From Candidatus Neoanaerotignum galli (GTDB lineage: Bacteria; Bacillota; Clostridia; Lachnospirales; Anaerotignaceae), in the NCBI GenBank assembly GCA_904381335.1, contig CAJFIN010000003.1, positions 1 through 63,362 on the forward strand: a DNA stretch of 63,362 nt, written 5' to 3'. A program made the position numbers and the translations under genes. The notes under the pieces were generated by a model, which ran no database searches, was not told the DNA's origin, and saw only the letters and a program-made list of their open reading frames with translations. This document shows, in pieces, positions 19,905 to 28,827 of the stretch; the first letter of the stretch is position 1; each line of letters starts with the position of its first letter.

Positions 19905-22721
19905 ATGAAAAGTTATTTAGAACGATTTTTAGAATTTATTAAAAGCCGGATCTTTGTGATGATGGCTGCGGTGTTCATCCTCTTTTGCGCCGTAACCTGC
20001 CGGCTGTTTTATCTTCAGATCCTCCATGGAGAGGACTATCAGCAAGATCTGACAGCCAGTATTCTTCAAGATTTGACTATTCCTGCCAGCCGGGGTATGA
20101 TTTATGACCGTTATGGCCGGCCCTTAGCCACCAACCAAGTGGCCTATTCCCTGATGCTGGATGACAGCATCTCCATCTCTTTTTCTGAGCAAGAACGGCT
20201 CAAAATGTGCTTGGAGCTGTTGGAGGGCTGGGATGAAACCGCTGTAACAGACGACTTACCCTTCACCAGCACTGCTCCTTACGCTTTTACCTTTTCTTCT
20301 CAGCAAGAGCAAGACGACTGGTACGATCAAATGGGCGCCACCCGCAGTCAAAAAAAGTGGACCGCCGGTCAATGGATGGTCTATCTGGAAGAACTGCTGG
20401 AGAATCATTTGCCCGAATCCCAGGGTTTGTTGTTGGAAGAAAAGCGAAAAGTGCTTTCTTTATACTACTCTCTGTCGGATCAAAACCTGATGCTCCTCTC
20501 CCTTTTGCAGCTGCTGCAGGAAAATGGAGAAACTGTGGTGGACGAACTGCCTTTGTCCACTTCCGAGCCGTATACTTTCCTGCTGGATGGCGATGCCCAG
20601 GAGGAAACAGACTGGAAAATCAGTATGGGCATTGATGAAGATGAGGCACCAAACCTCTCCGCTGGCGAAACCATGACCTACCTTTATGAGCTATTTGACA
20701 TTCCTGACTGTCTGCAGGAAGACTTACGGCGGGATTTAGCGACCGTTCGATACAGTCTCTACCTCAATCGCTGGCGGCGGTATGAACCCGTCACCGTGGC
20801 CATGAATATTAACTCCCGCACCATTGCCGCTGTAGAAGAAAATAACGAGCGTTTCCCCGGCGTAAATATCGACACCTCTTCTCTTAGAACTTATCCCGGT
20901 GGAAAATATTTCTCCCATATTCTGGGCTATATCCGGAAAATCAGCGACAGTGAATACAGCGAACTGGCCCAATATGGGTACTCCACCTCAGACATCGTAG
21001 GCAAAAGCGGTATTGAGCGGGTTTATGAACTGCAGCTCAACGGACAAGACGGCGAAATGCTGGTGGAAGTGGATTCTTCTGGCCGGCGTATCCGCACCAT
21101 CGAAACGGAGCCGCCTGTTTCGGGCAACAATGTCTTTTTGACCTTGGATATGAACCTGCAGATCGCCGCGTATGACTATCTGGAAGATGCACTGACGGAT
21201 GTACTAATCAAAAAGCTTCAGTCTTCCTCGGCAGAAGATATGCCCATTACATTGCCAGAGTTTTTTGCTTCCATGGTCAACTGCGGCACCATTTCTCTGG
21301 CCCAGATCCTGGAGGCTTCTTCTGGAGAACAAAAGGTTGCCGGTGATCTCATCCGGGCCCAGTATCCAGACTTCTCATTATCGGAAGAGGATGCTGTAGA
21401 TCGGGGAAAAGAATGTCTTTCTGGCGCCATTTTAAACGATCAGCTTTCCTCCCGCCAGATGATTTCTATTTTACAGGAGCAAGGAAAAATCAATTTGTCA
21501 GAAGAACAAAGCGCACAGTTTTCTTCCGGCGCCTTATCCCCTTTGTCCATTGTCATTACCATGCTGGAGGAAGGCCAACTTACCCCTGCCGATACGGATT
21601 TAGATCCTTCTTCCGGCTCTGTGGTCATTAACGATATCCATACTGGTGAGTATTTGGCTTTGGTCACCTATCCTTCTTATGACAATAACCGCCTGGTCAA
21701 TACCTTTGACAATGACTACTACAGCTTCTTGCTGCAGCATCCTTCTACGCCTCTAGTCAACCGGCCCCTTTCTCAAAAGAAGGCCCCCGGTTCCACACTG
21801 AAAATGGTTACGGCTATGGCGGGGTTAGAAACCGGCATCATCTCTCCCACAACGTTGATCCGGGATGAGGGCAGTTTCACGAAAGCTGGCCGTCCTTATG
21901 CCCGTTGCTGGATCTACTCCAGCGGCGGAACCCACGGCCTGATCGATGTTTCCACTGCGCTGGAGGTCAGCTGTAACTATTTCTTTTATGAGGTGGCGTA
22001 TCGCATGGGCAATCAGGATGCCGGTACGGCGGAGCAGTCCATCCAAACCCTCAATGAATATATGAGCTATTTTGGTTTAGACAGCCCCACAGGCATTGAA
22101 ATTGGCGAAAGTGAACCGAATATGGCCTCGCCGCTTTATAAAGAGCAATCCATCAAATGGCAAAACCCGGAAGCCACCACCAGCCAAACCCGCTGGACCG
22201 ATGGTGACACCATTCGAGCAGCCATTGGTCAGTCCGTCAATAACTTTTCTCCTGCCCATATGAACCGCTACATTTCCACTCTTGCCAATGGCGGCACCCT
22301 CTTTCAAGAGTCCATTGTCTCCAAAGTGGAAACAGCATCGGGCGTTACCATCGAAGAAACGGAACCGAAGATTGAAAAACAAACCCAGTTTGATCCCGAA
22401 AACCTTGAGGCTGTTTATCAAGGTATGCGCCAAGTAACCCAGGGCAGCCGGGGTACACTGCGGACTTTGTTTTCTGATTTTCCCATTGATGTGGCCGGCA
22501 AAAGTGGTACTGCCCAGGAAAGTCTCAGCCGTAGTTCTCATACCTGGTTTGTGGGCTTTGCCCCTTATGATGACCCGCTCATTGCCGTTACAGTGATGAT
22601 CCCCTTTGGCGAGACTAGCCCATCTCCTGCCGCCGTAGTGGGGAAAAATATCATTGCTGAATATATGGGGCTAAATTATACACCTCAAAACAATTATTTA
22701 GATACAATGCTTGCACCATAA
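19905..22721 (+). CDS. mrdA: Penicillin-binding protein 2 (transpeptidase)
   Basis: 938 aa; transpeptidase motifs (SQKKAPGSTLKMVTAMAG, SCN, KSGTAQ). Confidence 0.92.
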   Translation: MKSYLERFLEFIKSRIFVMMAAVFILFCAVTCRLFYLQILHGEDYQQDLTASILQDLTIPASRGMIYDRYGRPLATNQVAYSLMLDDSISISFSEQERLKMCLELLEGWDETAVTDDLPFTSTAPYAFTFSSQQEQDDWYDQMGATRSQKKWTAGQWMVYLEELLENHLPESQGLLLEEKRKVLSLYYSLSDQNLMLLSLLQLLQENGETVVDELPLSTSEPYTFLLDGDAQEETDWKISMGIDEDEAPNLSAGETMTYLYELFDIPDCLQEDLRRDLATVRYSLYLNRWRRYEPVTVAMNINSRTIAAVEENNERFPGVNIDTSSLRTYPGGKYFSHILGYIRKISDSEYSELAQYGYSTSDIVGKSGIERVYELQLNGQDGEMLVEVDSSGRRIRTIETEPPVSGNNVFLTLDMNLQIAAYDYLEDALTDVLIKKLQSSSAEDMPITLPEFFASMVNCGTISLAQILEASSGEQKVAGDLIRAQYPDFSLSEEDAVDRGKECLSGAILNDQLSSRQMISILQEQGKINLSEEQSAQFSSGALSPLSIVITMLEEGQLTPADTDLDPSSGSVVINDIHTGEYLALVTYPSYDNNRLVNTFDNDYYSFLLQHPSTPLVNRPLSQKKAPGSTLKMVTAMAGLETGIISPTTLIRDEGSFTKAGRPYARCWIYSSGGTHGLIDVSTALEVSCNYFFYEVAYRMGNQDAGTAEQSIQTLNEYMSYFGLDSPTGIEIGESEPNMASPLYKEQSIKWQNPEATTSQTRWTDGDTIRAAIGQSVNNFSPAHMNRYISTLANGGTLFQESIVSKVETASGVTIEETEPKIEKQTQFDPENLEAVYQGMRQVTQGSRGTLRTLFSDFPIDVAGKSGTAQESLSRSSHTWFVGFAPYDDPLIAVTVMIPFGETSPSPAAVVGKNIIAEYMGLNYTPQNNYLDTMLAP

Positions 22722-22764
22722 TCAACTGTTTTAAATTGCTTGTTTTTTAAAGGAGGAGACCACA

Positions 22765-23304
22765 ATGATCACCTTTGACCAAGACCCTTATAAACCATCC
22801 AATGCTTTTGGCACTGCGCCGGAACCAGAAGAAGAAGCCCCGGAAGTGGCCTTAACCCAAACGGGTAACCGGATGGAAGACATCATCGAAGAGGCAGACC
22901 TGGCCAATGAAGCAGCGCAGCAAGCCGAACAAGAAGAAGGGGATGCTATGCCGTTACCCCCCTTCAGCAAAGAACATATGGCTTATTTCTATAAGGGCAA
23001 TCTGCGCAGCGGCATGTCTTTGGAGTATGATGGCACCATCGTCATCCTGGGGGATGTAAACCCAGGCGCCCAGGTGAAGGCCACCGGCAATATCATTGTT
23101 TTAGGCGCCTTAAAAGGCGTTGCCCATGCCGGCAGCAGCGGCGAGCCTGAAGCATATGTATTCGCGTTAAACATGAATCCTGTGCAGCTGCGCATAGGCG
23201 ACCTGATTACGCGGTTCCCTGATGGCGAGAGAAGTAAATCCCTCAAAAATCCAGAATATGCCTATGCAGAAGACGGCGTGGTTTATGTATCTGCATTTGA
23301 ATGA
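22765..23304 (+). CDS. minC: MinC C-terminal-domain protein
   Basis: LRSGMSLEYDGTIVILGDVNPGAQVKATGNIIVLGALKGVAHAG is the MinC C-terminal beta-helix signature; precedes minD. Confidence 0.9.
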   Translation: MITFDQDPYKPSNAFGTAPEPEEEAPEVALTQTGNRMEDIIEEADLANEAAQQAEQEEGDAMPLPPFSKEHMAYFYKGNLRSGMSLEYDGTIVILGDVNPGAQVKATGNIIVLGALKGVAHAGSSGEPEAYVFALNMNPVQLRIGDLITRFPDGERSKSLKNPEYAYAEDGVVYVSAFE

Positions 23305-23516
23305 ATCGAGCCGGTGATCAAATGATGGCTTTTGTCGGTTCTTTTCCGATTTTGCTTAAAAAAAATAATGCAAAGACTGTATATTTTTGATATAGTAAAC
23401 ATAGTACCCTTCCTTCATACTGACAGAAGGAAATAAAATATCCCTTTGGAATAGAAAAATTTTGTTTACATGAATGATTGTATACGGTAACTAAAGGTGG
23501 AAGGAGTTAACGCAAC

Positions 23517-24314
23517 ATGGGTGAAGTGATTGTAATAACCAGCGGCAAGGGCGGTGTTGGCAAAACAACGACCTCCGCAAACCTGGGCTGCGGTTTGGCC
23601 CTCAGCGGCAAAAAAGTAGCTTTGGTGGATGCAGACATTGGGCTGCGGAATCTGGATGTTGTGATGGGGCTGGAAAACCGGATCGTCTACGACTTAGTCG
23701 ATGTGGTAGAAGGCAACTGCAAGCTGAAAAACGCCCTCATCAAAGATAAGCGATATGCCGGGCTATATCTGCTGCCTGCAGCTCAGACCCGGGACAAAGA
23801 CGCTGTCAGCCCTGAGCAGATGCAAAAACTCTGCCAGAGCCTGAAAGATGAAGGGTTTGATTACATCATCATCGACTGCCCTGCCGGCATTGAGCAAGGG
23901 TTTAAAAACGCCATTGCCGGTGCTGACCGGGCCTTGGTTGTGACCACGCCGGAAGTCAGCGCCGTGCGGGATGCTGACCGGATCATCGGCTTATTGGAAG
24001 CCCATGAGCTCTCTAATCCTGGCCTGATCTTGAACCGGCTGCGGGTGGATATGGTCAAAAAAGGCGAAATGATGTCCATTGACGATGTAACAGAGATTCT
24101 CGCCGTGGAAGTGATCGGCGTAGTGCCGGATGATGAAAGCATCGTTATCACCACCAATAAAGGTGAACCAGCGGTAACGGATGAACATTCCAAAGCCGGC
24201 CAGGCCTACCGCAACATTACCCGCCGGATTCTTGGTGAAGATGTGCCTTTGATGGATCTAGAAACAGAGGAAACTTGGATGGATAAGATCAAAAAATTTT
24301 TCCGCCGCGGTTAA
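23517..24314 (+). CDS. minD: Septum site-determining ATPase MinD
   Basis: 265 aa; VITSGKGGVGKTTTSANLG deviant Walker A; amphipathic C-terminus. Confidence 0.97.
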   Translation: MGEVIVITSGKGGVGKTTTSANLGCGLALSGKKVALVDADIGLRNLDVVMGLENRIVYDLVDVVEGNCKLKNALIKDKRYAGLYLLPAAQTRDKDAVSPEQMQKLCQSLKDEGFDYIIIDCPAGIEQGFKNAIAGADRALVVTTPEVSAVRDADRIIGLLEAHELSNPGLILNRLRVDMVKKGEMMSIDDVTEILAVEVIGVVPDDESIVITTNKGEPAVTDEHSKAGQAYRNITRRILGEDVPLMDLETEETWMDKIKKFFRRG

Positions 24315-24329
24315 GGAGGTCGAAGCGCT

Positions 24330-24632
24330 ATGGCATTTGATATTTTCGGCTTTTTCAGAAAAAAAGAGCCGGCCAGCGGCTCCGTTGCAAAAGACCGGCT
24401 GAAACTGGTGCTGGTTCATGACCGGGTGGATTGTTCCTCCCAAGTGCTGGAAATGCTCAAGGGAGATATCATCAAAGTCATCTCCAACTATATGGAAATT
24501 GATGAAGACGAACTGGATATCAACATCACCCAGACGGAAAATGAAGACCACAGCGGCACGGTGCCTGTGCTTTATGCAAATATTCCCATTAAAAGCATGC
24601 ACCGCAATGCCGTCAAGGACGCCGAATCATAA
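24330..24632 (+). CDS. minE: Cell division topological specificity factor MinE
   Basis: 100 aa; AKDRLKLVLVHDR motif. Confidence 0.94.
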   Translation: MAFDIFGFFRKKEPASGSVAKDRLKLVLVHDRVDCSSQVLEMLKGDIIKVISNYMEIDEDELDINITQTENEDHSGTVPVLYANIPIKSMHRNAVKDAES

Positions 24633-24685
24633 GATCCGCCCCGCCGGGGCGCCTTTCCGCCCGGGGATGCCTTTGGAGAAATCGG

Positions 24686-25825
24686 ATGAATAAAAAATTG
24701 CTTTCTCATTTGGACTATTGGCTGATTGGCGCTGTTATTTTGCTGTCGATATTCGGCATCATCTGTATTGGTTCCGCCACTCATATCAACCTGGGCGAAG
24801 ACCCCTCTACGTACTATTCCCAGATTCTCTGGTTTTTGACGGGAATTCCCCTGCTGATTATTGCTTGTATCATCAATTACAAAGCCTGGTCCAAATACTA
24901 TTTGTTTTTTTATGTTTTTTTACTGTTACTGCTTGTGGCAGTGCTGCTTTTCGGCAGAACCGCCAACAATGCCAAGCGCTGGCTCTATCTCGGCCCCATT
25001 GGCATTCAGCCTTCGGAGTTTGCCAAAATCATTTTAATTTTTGCTTTGGCCAAGCTCATTGACCGGCTCCATGACCGGATAAACCAGCTGCCTGTCTTGG
25101 TTTTTTTATGCGCCTTTATTTTGCTGCCTGTGGCGCTAATCCAACAACAGCCCTCTTTGTCTGCCAGTCTGGTGCTTTGTGCCATTTTGCTTATTGAACT
25201 GTTTGTGGCAGGCATCAGCAAGAAATATATTTTGATTTGCCTGGTGGTAGCGTTGCCATTAGTGCTTTTGGTATGCCTGGATGCTGCTAGAGAAGATCCG
25301 TTGCTAGTGGATCACATTCTAGCCCCTCATCAGCTTAGCCGAATCCGAACATTTTTGCGCCCGGTGGAAGGCTCTAACGAGTACTATCAAACCTTTAAAT
25401 CCATCAATGCCATTGGTTCCGGCGGTTTAACAGGCAAGGGCCTTTATCAGGGCACTCTGAATCAGCTCAGTTATCTGCCTGAGCCTCATAATGATTTTAT
25501 TTTTTCTGTGATTGGTGAAGAATTTGGCTTTGTGGGCTGTGTTGCTGTACTAGCACTGGAATATGTGGTAGCATTTCGGTGTTTTTTAACCGCCATGAAT
25601 TGCCGTGACCTATTTAGCCAGCTGATTGCTGCCGGCATTGGCGGTATGTTTGCCTTTCAAACGTTTGTCAATACCGGTGTTGCTGTCAATCTCTTGCCTA
25701 ACACAGGTATGTCTTTGCCCTTTGTCAGTTATGGCGGCAGTTCCATGTGGACCAACATGGCCGCTATCGGTTTGGTCTTAAACATTGGCGCCAATCGCGC
25801 TAAATCTATTTTTGAGGAGGTATAG
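24686..25825 (+). CDS. rodA: RodA/FtsW SEDS glycosyltransferase
   Basis: 379 aa; LPEPHNDFIFSVIGEEFGFVG. Confidence 0.94.
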   Translation: MNKKLLSHLDYWLIGAVILLSIFGIICIGSATHINLGEDPSTYYSQILWFLTGIPLLIIACIINYKAWSKYYLFFYVFLLLLLVAVLLFGRTANNAKRWLYLGPIGIQPSEFAKIILIFALAKLIDRLHDRINQLPVLVFLCAFILLPVALIQQQPSLSASLVLCAILLIELFVAGISKKYILICLVVALPLVLLVCLDAAREDPLLVDHILAPHQLSRIRTFLRPVEGSNEYYQTFKSINAIGSGGLTGKGLYQGTLNQLSYLPEPHNDFIFSVIGEEFGFVGCVAVLALEYVVAFRCFLTAMNCRDLFSQLIAAGIGGMFAFQTFVNTGVAVNLLPNTGMSLPFVSYGGSSMWTNMAAIGLVLNIGANRAKSIFEEV

Positions 25826-25827
25826 CC

Positions 25828-26223
25828 GTGAATATTGCTTTGATCGCACATGATAATAAGAAAAAGCTGATGGAAAACCTCTGCATCGCTTACCGCCATA
25901 TCCTTACCAAACACTCCCTTTATGCCACCGGCACGACAGGCCGTCTGGTGGAAGAAGCCGCTAATTTGACGGTGCATAAATATTTGGCTGGGCCTTTAGG
26001 CGGCGAACAGCAATTGGGCAGCCAGGTTGCTAACAATGATATCGATCTGGTGATTTTTCTGCGCGATCCAGTTTCTCCCAAATCCTATGAGCCAAATATC
26101 AATAGCATCCTACGTTTATGCGATGTGCATAATATCCCATTAGCCAGTAACCTGGCCACAGCTGAAATCTTGCTTTTAGCATTGGATCGCGGGGATTTGG
26201 ATTGGAGAAACGTGGTGAAATAA
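25828..26223 (+). CDS. mgsA: Methylglyoxal synthase
   Basis: 131 aa; ALIAHDNKK, TGTTGRL, GPLGGEQQLG motifs. Confidence 0.94.
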   Translation: MNIALIAHDNKKKLMENLCIAYRHILTKHSLYATGTTGRLVEEAANLTVHKYLAGPLGGEQQLGSQVANNDIDLVIFLRDPVSPKSYEPNINSILRLCDVHNIPLASNLATAEILLLALDRGDLDWRNVVK

Positions 26224-26224
26224 T

Positions 26225-26494
26225 ATGCCTTTGATCGTGAAAATTCTGATTGTTTATTACATCCTCATCAATATTGTGCTCCTATTTACCATGGGGATTG
26301 ATAAGCGTGCCGCACAAGACGGCCGGTGGCGTGTGCCGGAGAGAACCTTATTTTTCCTCGGCCTGCTTGGCGGCGGTATCGGCGGCCTGTTGGGGATGCT
26401 GCAATTCCATCACAAAACGAAAAAGCCCCTGTTTTATCTTGTTTTTCTGCTTTCCATTGCCCTTCATGGCTATTTGCTATACCGGCTTTGGTAA
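26225..26494 (+). CDS. DUF1294-type small membrane protein
   Basis: 89 aa; MGIDKRAAQDGRWRVPERTLFFLGLLGGGIGGLLGM. Confidence 0.85.
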   Translation: MPLIVKILIVYYILINIVLLFTMGIDKRAAQDGRWRVPERTLFFLGLLGGGIGGLLGMLQFHHKTKKPLFYLVFLLSIALHGYLLYRLW

Positions 26495-26850
26495 AAAAAA
26501 CGCCCCCTGTGCATAGGCAGGTGTCCGTAAGACAGTATTGCGCCGAAAGCAACGAAGCGATACGAAACTGCATGGAGTTGATCGTGCGGTCGCTGGCGAA
26601 GCAATATGGCGTGACCGAGCAGCCAAAAGCCAAAAACCAAATGGAATGGGTACGGTAGATGAACGCATGCAGGGCACAGGCAGAAGATATTGTGAAGTTT
26701 GATCTGATTTATGATTGACACCGAGACCGCCGGGACGAAAAATGCCCGGGCGGTCTTAGCCAAACGATAGATTTCTTCACACTTTTTGGTATAATTTGGG
26801 GGAATAGTATGAGATAAATTCAAATCTTTGGGAGAGGAAAAACTATTACC

Positions 26851-27771
26851 ATGAAAGACATAAAAAGCACTTGTAAAATCGCATTAGTACAGGCAGAACC
26901 AGTCATGTTTAATAAAAGCGCCTCACTGAAAAAGACTCTTCAATGTATTGACAAGGCTGCAAAACAAAAACCAGATATCATCGTTTTTCCTGAACTTTTT
27001 ATTTCCGGATATCCTGTTGGAATGAATTTTGGCTTCAGTATGGGTAAACGAAGTGAAGAGGGGCGGAAAGACTGGAAACGATATTACGATGCTTCTGTCG
27101 TTGCCGGAGAAACGGAGTTTCAGCAGCTAGCAGAGGCAGCTCAGAAAACTGGAGCATATATTAGCCTTGGCTTTTCCGAGAGGGATGCTATTAATGGGAC
27201 CCTTTATAATAGTAATGTCATTTTTGAGCCGGACGGAGCGTACAAGGTACATAGAAAACTAAAGCCGACAGGTTCCGAGCGTGTTGTATGGGGGGATGCC
27301 AATAAGGGATACTTTCCTGTTACAGAAACGCCATGGGGGCCGATTGGCAGCTTGATCTGTTGGGAAAGTTATATGCCGCTTGCTCGGGTGGCACTCTATC
27401 AAAAAGGTATCACGATTTACATCTCTCCAAATACCAATGACAATCCAGAATGGCAGGCTACCATTCAGCATATTGCAATAGAGGGCAAGTGCTATTTTGT
27501 GAATGCGGATATGATCATCAGGCGCAACTCATATCCTGCTGACCTGTACGAGAGAGATGTCATATCACAGCTTCCGGAAATTGTTTGCAGAGGAGGAAGC
27601 TGCATCATCGACCCGTATGGACATTATTTGACAGAACCAGTCTGGGATAAAGAAACCATCATCTACGCAGAACTTGACATGGGTTTGTCTATCTCCTGTA
27701 AAATGGAGCATGATGTAGTTGGACATTATGCACGTCCAGATATACTTGAACTGAAAATCAACGATAAATAG
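26851..27771 (+). CDS. Nitrilase / carbon-nitrogen hydrolase
   Basis: 306 aa; Glu-Lys-Cys triad context FPELFISGYP, HRKLKPT, LICWESYMPL. Confidence 0.9.
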   Translation: MKDIKSTCKIALVQAEPVMFNKSASLKKTLQCIDKAAKQKPDIIVFPELFISGYPVGMNFGFSMGKRSEEGRKDWKRYYDASVVAGETEFQQLAEAAQKTGAYISLGFSERDAINGTLYNSNVIFEPDGAYKVHRKLKPTGSERVVWGDANKGYFPVTETPWGPIGSLICWESYMPLARVALYQKGITIYISPNTNDNPEWQATIQHIAIEGKCYFVNADMIIRRNSYPADLYERDVISQLPEIVCRGGSCIIDPYGHYLTEPVWDKETIIYAELDMGLSISCKMEHDVVGHYARPDILELKINDK

Positions 27772-27845
27772 TACAGTGACCACTAAAACTAACTTAACTC
27801 CAGTTTTCAGAACTGGAGAAATCGAAATATGCGGAGGAAAACATT

Positions 27846-28214
27846 ATGGAAATTAAAAAGCTCAATCAAGATTTTACGTTATGTAAAGTGGTGGATTATT
27901 CATTTGTAAACTTAAATGCAGAATATTGCTTCATCGGGAAAACAGATGAAGAAAAATCCCTTGTGTGCGTTACAAGCGATGTCCCTCAGAATGTCATTGA
28001 GCGTGATGATGGGTGGAAATGCTTTCGTATTCAAGGAGTTTTAGATTTTTCTTTGATCGGGATATTATCCAAAATCGCAGGGATTCTGTCAGAAAACAGT
28101 ATTTCAATTTTTGCGATTTCAACCTATAATACGGACTATGTTTTGATAAAAAAGGAAAACTATCAAAAGGCGCTGGATATTCTCAAAAACTCAGGTTATG
28201 AAGTTGTAGAGTAA
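27846..28214 (+). CDS. ACT-domain protein
   Basis: 122 aa; GVLDFSLIGILSKIAGILSENSISIFAISTYNTDYVLIKKENYQKALDILKNSGYEV. Confidence 0.8.
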   Translation: MEIKKLNQDFTLCKVVDYSFVNLNAEYCFIGKTDEEKSLVCVTSDVPQNVIERDDGWKCFRIQGVLDFSLIGILSKIAGILSENSISIFAISTYNTDYVLIKKENYQKALDILKNSGYEVVE

Positions 28215-28792
28215 CAAATTTCACTTTGAAGCAATGGAACCATTCTAAAACCTGCTTTATTATACTTCCACAAGCAGTTTTACTTCCAGTTTGTCGAACT
28301 GAAAAATTCCTTTAGGAACTAAAGGGCGCATTTCTATACTCTCCGGTCGGGAATATCGTGCGTCCTTCGGAGCTTCATTCCCGGTCAGCAGAAAAACGGC
28401 TGACTGAGAATATCCCGTCACTTCGTTCCGCCAAGGAACCTAACCCTCTTACACCGCTAAAGCGGCTATCCCCTGTGGTCTTGCCGTCCGCAAACGCCTC
28501 ACACTTTTGACAAACCACTCCCCACCAACAAGTTTGAAGATTAGACATAAGCAAATCCTCCGTATGATCTGAACCATGCGGAAAATGAACTGTTTTACGG
28601 ACACCCGTCAATAGTGGCGTCCATCTTTTGTACTGCTTTGATCTGCAGATTTTCCCCTAGCCTTTAAATCCAGGGGCTTTTTTATGAAACCCAGGATATA
28701 TCCAACAAAAATCCTCACCGTTTTCCTTGGGCTTTGCCATATCCCGTTTCTCTATCCGCCATATCAACCCCCCGTTTCTCTAGGGTTTTGAT

Positions 28793-28827
28793 AAAAAGAG
28801 CGCTGCTAAAAGCAGCGCTCTTTTTAT
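28793..28827 (-). terminator. Rho-independent terminator after addB
   Basis: AAAAAGAGCGCTGCT-AAA-AGCAGCGCTCTTTTT. Confidence 0.75.

Larger units (their letters stand above)
26521..28604. mobile_element. Possible horizontally acquired segment bounded by a near-perfect 16-bp inverted repeat; carries nitrilase and ACT-domain genes
   Basis: GTGTCCGTAAGACAGT (26521-26536) against ACTGTTTTACGGACAC (28589-28604): 15/16 as an inverted repeat; looks lower in GC than the flanks; no intact transposase seen. Confidence 0.4.
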
